From NCBI GenBank assembly GCA_021807065.1, contig JAKAPO010000029.1, forward strand, positions 1 through 14,631: a DNA stretch of 14,631 nt, read 5' to 3'. Made by a program: the position numbers and the translations under genes. The notes beneath the pieces are model-generated. The model was not told the origin of the DNA, did not search any database, and saw only the letters and a list, made by a program, of their open reading frames with translations. Shown here piece after piece: positions 13,073-14,631 of this stretch (its first letter is position 1; every line of letters starts with the position of its first letter). This DNA is from a bacterium. GTDB taxonomy: Bacteria > Vulcanimicrobiota > Vulcanimicrobiia > Vulcanimicrobiales > Vulcanimicrobiaceae.

Positions 13073-13543
13073 ATGACGCACTCTCCCCAAGAAGGTTCAC
13101 ATTTTTGGGGTCCGCGCGCTTCCCGCTTCGCGGGATCGCCGGGGAATCGAGAGCACACTGGCTTTTTTGTGACGGAAATCTCCTTCGACGCCTACACCAT
13201 TTGCAGTTTCGTTCCTCATCTTGGGCAAGCGCGCGCCATTCCGCTCGTACTCATCGGCTACCGAGCGAACGAAGATCCCTCACTCGTCTGGTTAGTGCCG
13301 GAGGAAGGCATCGGCGCCGAGGGTCTGACCGGCGATCCGTACTACGCCCGGGTTCTGGGAGACCCCCGGGCGTATTTCCGTAAGAAGCTCGCGAAGTACA
13401 TAGAGGAAACCGGATCGGTACGCCGCGGCATCGAGATGCTCGTCGATTGCCACCAAAATCATCTCGCCTTCACTCCGTTGACGGAACTGGCGCAGCGTCC
13501 GCTGTGCCATCCCCTTGAAGTCGAGCTGGTTAGCGCATTCTGA
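13073..13543 (+). CDS. unrecognised protein divergent from the ECF sigma gene
   Basis: I do not recognise this 156-residue protein. From about residue 33 it looks like a real globular protein: VTEISFDAYTICSFVPHLGQ, then IPLVLIGYRANEDPSLVWLVPEEG, then DPYYARVLGDPRAYFRKKLAKYIEETGSVRRGIEML. There is no signal peptide, membrane segment or Cys-rich motif, so it is probably cytoplasmic. The first 32 residues are low in character and their DNA holds a hairpin (13121-13135, TCCCGC-TTC-GCGGGA), so the true start may be GTG at 13169 (124 residues). Neither start has a good ribosome site. It is transcribed away from the sigma gene, with 133 bases between the long-form starts, so it could be a sigma target; that is inference. 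Confidence 0.65.
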   Translation: MTHSPQEGSHFWGPRASRFAGSPGNREHTGFFVTEISFDAYTICSFVPHLGQARAIPLVLIGYRANEDPSLVWLVPEEGIGAEGLTGDPYYARVLGDPRAYFRKKLAKYIEETGSVRRGIEMLVDCHQNHLAFTPLTELAQRPLCHPLEVELVSAF

Positions 13544-13579
13544 AGGCGACAACGGCATGGACGAAATCCGGGGACGAGA

Positions 13580-14275
13580 TCAGAGCACCCGAATGTAGCG
13601 GTGATAGACGATGTTCACGGGCACGGGCGCGAGGTGACCGGCGATCAGGGTTCCGCTGATCGTCAACCGCGCATCGAGCGCTAGCAGCAACGCCCCGTCA
13701 ACCTCGTAATAGGCGGAACCGTCGAGGCGAATGTGTCCGTCGATGCTGGTCGCCGTGTGTCCGGGAAGTGGCCCGTTGACGATACCGTCGGCAACGAAAC
13801 GCACGCCGACGACGCGCTTTCCTCGCATACGCCCCGAAATGCCGGGCCGCAAGGTGCCGTGAAGATCGCCTCCGCCGACGGGCGAGGCGGCGGCGAACGG
13901 TACCGGCCCGCGCAGTTCGCGGAGATCGCGAATCGTCGCGCCGTCCAGCTGTATCGCAAACGGTTGATTGAGAATGGTGAGAAAGTCGGGATCGTCGTTG
14001 GCGCGGTCCTCGAAACTGCCGTCGGGCAGCATCTCTTGGACGAACCAGGCGCGTTCAACCGAGGTCCCGGCTGCATCGGTGCGCATGCACGTGGCTCTGG
14101 CCACGAAGCGCACGTCTCGCCCCATCGGTGACTCCGAGAGCGTCTGCGTGCCTGAGTAGATGATGCGAGCGACCGTAGGCGTCTGGCCGATGCGGTAGAG
14201 ATCGTCGCCCGCGACGTGATAGATACCGAGCGTGGCTAGGACAAAGGGTATTAGCATCGTCTGCTGTATCATCAT
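13580..14275 (-). CDS. unrecognised secreted protein
   Basis: From ATG 14275 this is a 231-residue protein with an N-terminal hydrophobic segment (MLIPFVLATLGIYHVAG) that reads as a signal peptide. The mature part has no Cys pattern I recognise. It is beta-rich, with blocks such as FEDRANDDPDFLTILNQPFAIQLD, IRDLRELRGPVPFAAASPVGG and VVGVRFVADGIVNGPLPGH, ending in hydrophobic strands (ALLLALDARLTISGTLIAGH). Likely function: unknown envelope or secreted protein. The start is uncertain. The frame stays open to ATG 14344, which has GGAGGGG twelve bases before it and would add a basic KK...RR leader, but would overlap the divergent glycosidase start. It is convergent with the 13073-13543 gene, 36 bases apart with no terminator-like hairpin. 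Confidence 0.75.
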   Translation of the reverse strand: MMIQQTMLIPFVLATLGIYHVAGDDLYRIGQTPTVARIIYSGTQTLSESPMGRDVRFVARATCMRTDAAGTSVERAWFVQEMLPDGSFEDRANDDPDFLTILNQPFAIQLDGATIRDLRELRGPVPFAAASPVGGGDLHGTLRPGISGRMRGKRVVGVRFVADGIVNGPLPGHTATSIDGHIRLDGSAYYEVDGALLLALDARLTISGTLIAGHLAPVPVNIVYHRYIRVL

Positions 14276-14285
14276 ACTACAAGTG

Positions 14286-14631
14286 ATGCTGACGCTGTTG
14301 CGCCGCGGCCCCGTTTTCTTATGTGCCGCGGTTTCGCTGTACATGATCGCCGCAATCCCCTCCGACCGTGTTGCGAAACTGTGGGCGATCTACACGTACG
14401 CAAGCGGCGACGCCTATAGCAAGCACGCCGTCGTGGAGCGAGACGGAACGGTCTTCATCTCGAGTGGCGACATCGACATGGAGTGGCTGCGCGATTCCAG
14501 CGCTGTGACGATGGCCTATATGCAACAGGCCCACGACACGCCGGCGACTCGGTCCACCGTTCGGGACATCGTCGTCCGGCAGGCCCGGTACATCCTCATC
14601 GATCCGTATGCCAACGCTTTTACCGAAGATT
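14286..14631 (+). CDS. probable GH125 exo-alpha-mannosidase, N-terminal part only
   Basis: The frame is open from ATG 14286 to the window end (115 residues), so it is cut by the edge. A signal peptide is visible (MLTLLRRGPVFLCAAVSLYMIAAIP), indicating export. Next come VFISSGDIDMEWLRDSSAV (residues 57-74) and RQARYILIDPYANAFTED (98-115). The GDI..MWLRDS and RQ..I..DPYANAF patterns are what I know from glycoside hydrolase family 125, exo-acting alpha-mannosidases. The first about 55 residues differ from the members I remember. The start lies only 10 bases from the start chosen for the divergent secreted protein, so each promoter must lie inside the other gene, or one start is wrong. No ribosome site precedes ATG 14286. 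Confidence 0.78.
   Translation, partial: MLTLLRRGPVFLCAAVSLYMIAAIPSDRVAKLWAIYTYASGDAYSKHAVVERDGTVFISSGDIDMEWLRDSSAVTMAYMQQAHDTPATRSTVRDIVVRQARYILIDPYANAFTED

Noticed and set aside
12949..13158. Minus-strand 69-codon frame upstream of the sigma gene
   Set aside because: Arg/Pro-rich without motif, no ribosome site, and it overlaps the candidate promoter region.

Overview
The window is GC-rich, densely coded bacterial DNA with no rRNA, tRNA, CRISPR array, transposase or prophage gene that I can see. The gene set is chromosomal and partly housekeeping: ETF-ubiquinone oxidoreductase, ThiS/ThiG, an EF-G paralogue, an orotate phosphoribosyltransferase and an ECF sigma factor. Secreted proteins, a predicted lipoprotein and GTG/TTG starts are also present. 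I cannot assign the organism. The mixture would suit a poorly cultivated soil-type lineage such as Eremiobacterota, but that is a guess from general look, not from a marker gene.

Layout. Plus strand, 1-3731: the 3' part of an electron-transfer flavoprotein:ubiquinone oxidoreductase gene, whose stop overlaps the thiS start, then thiG, then a separate LuxR-type regulator. Minus strand, 3745-5176: a secreted protein of the DUF5602/TTHB210-like type, then the remnant of a multicopper oxidase broken by two mutually compensating frameshifts. Minus strand, 5177-12939: one long co-directional run. In transcription order it is ECF sigma factor, a zinc-finger/O6-alkylguanine-DNA alkyltransferase fusion, a 60-nt inverted-repeat structure, a PHP-domain protein with a histone-like Lys/Arg tail, an EF-G-like GTPase, a DppA/OppA-type lipoprotein, pyrE and a methyltransferase. 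The genes from the PHP protein to pyrE are separated by 24 bases or less, or overlap. From 13073 onward: an unrecognised protein divergent from the sigma gene, an unrecognised secreted protein on the minus strand, and the 5' end of a probable GH125 alpha-mannosidase running off the window.

The most interesting locus is 11583-12939. An ECF sigma gene overlaps by 14 bases a gene whose N-terminus carries the zinc-binding Cys, His-x3-Cys-x2-Cys pattern of anti-sigma factors, and whose C-terminus is a complete suicidal DNA alkyltransferase with an intact PCHRV active site. This looks like a one-protein link between DNA alkylation and release of a sigma factor: same logic as Ada, different parts. 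The next gene downstream joins a metal-dependent PHP phosphoesterase/nuclease-type domain to a 96-residue tail that is 47% Lys/Arg, as if to tether it to nucleic acid. The stem-loop between the two, and a candidate ECF-type promoter with repeats upstream of sigma, would be the control points. The functional linkage is inference; the domain architectures are read directly from the sequence.

No gene-free stretch exceeds about 300 bases if the oxidase remnant is counted. The 197 bases between that remnant and the DUF5602 gene hold a hairpin before the ribosome binding site and one possible tiny membrane ORF on the plus strand.
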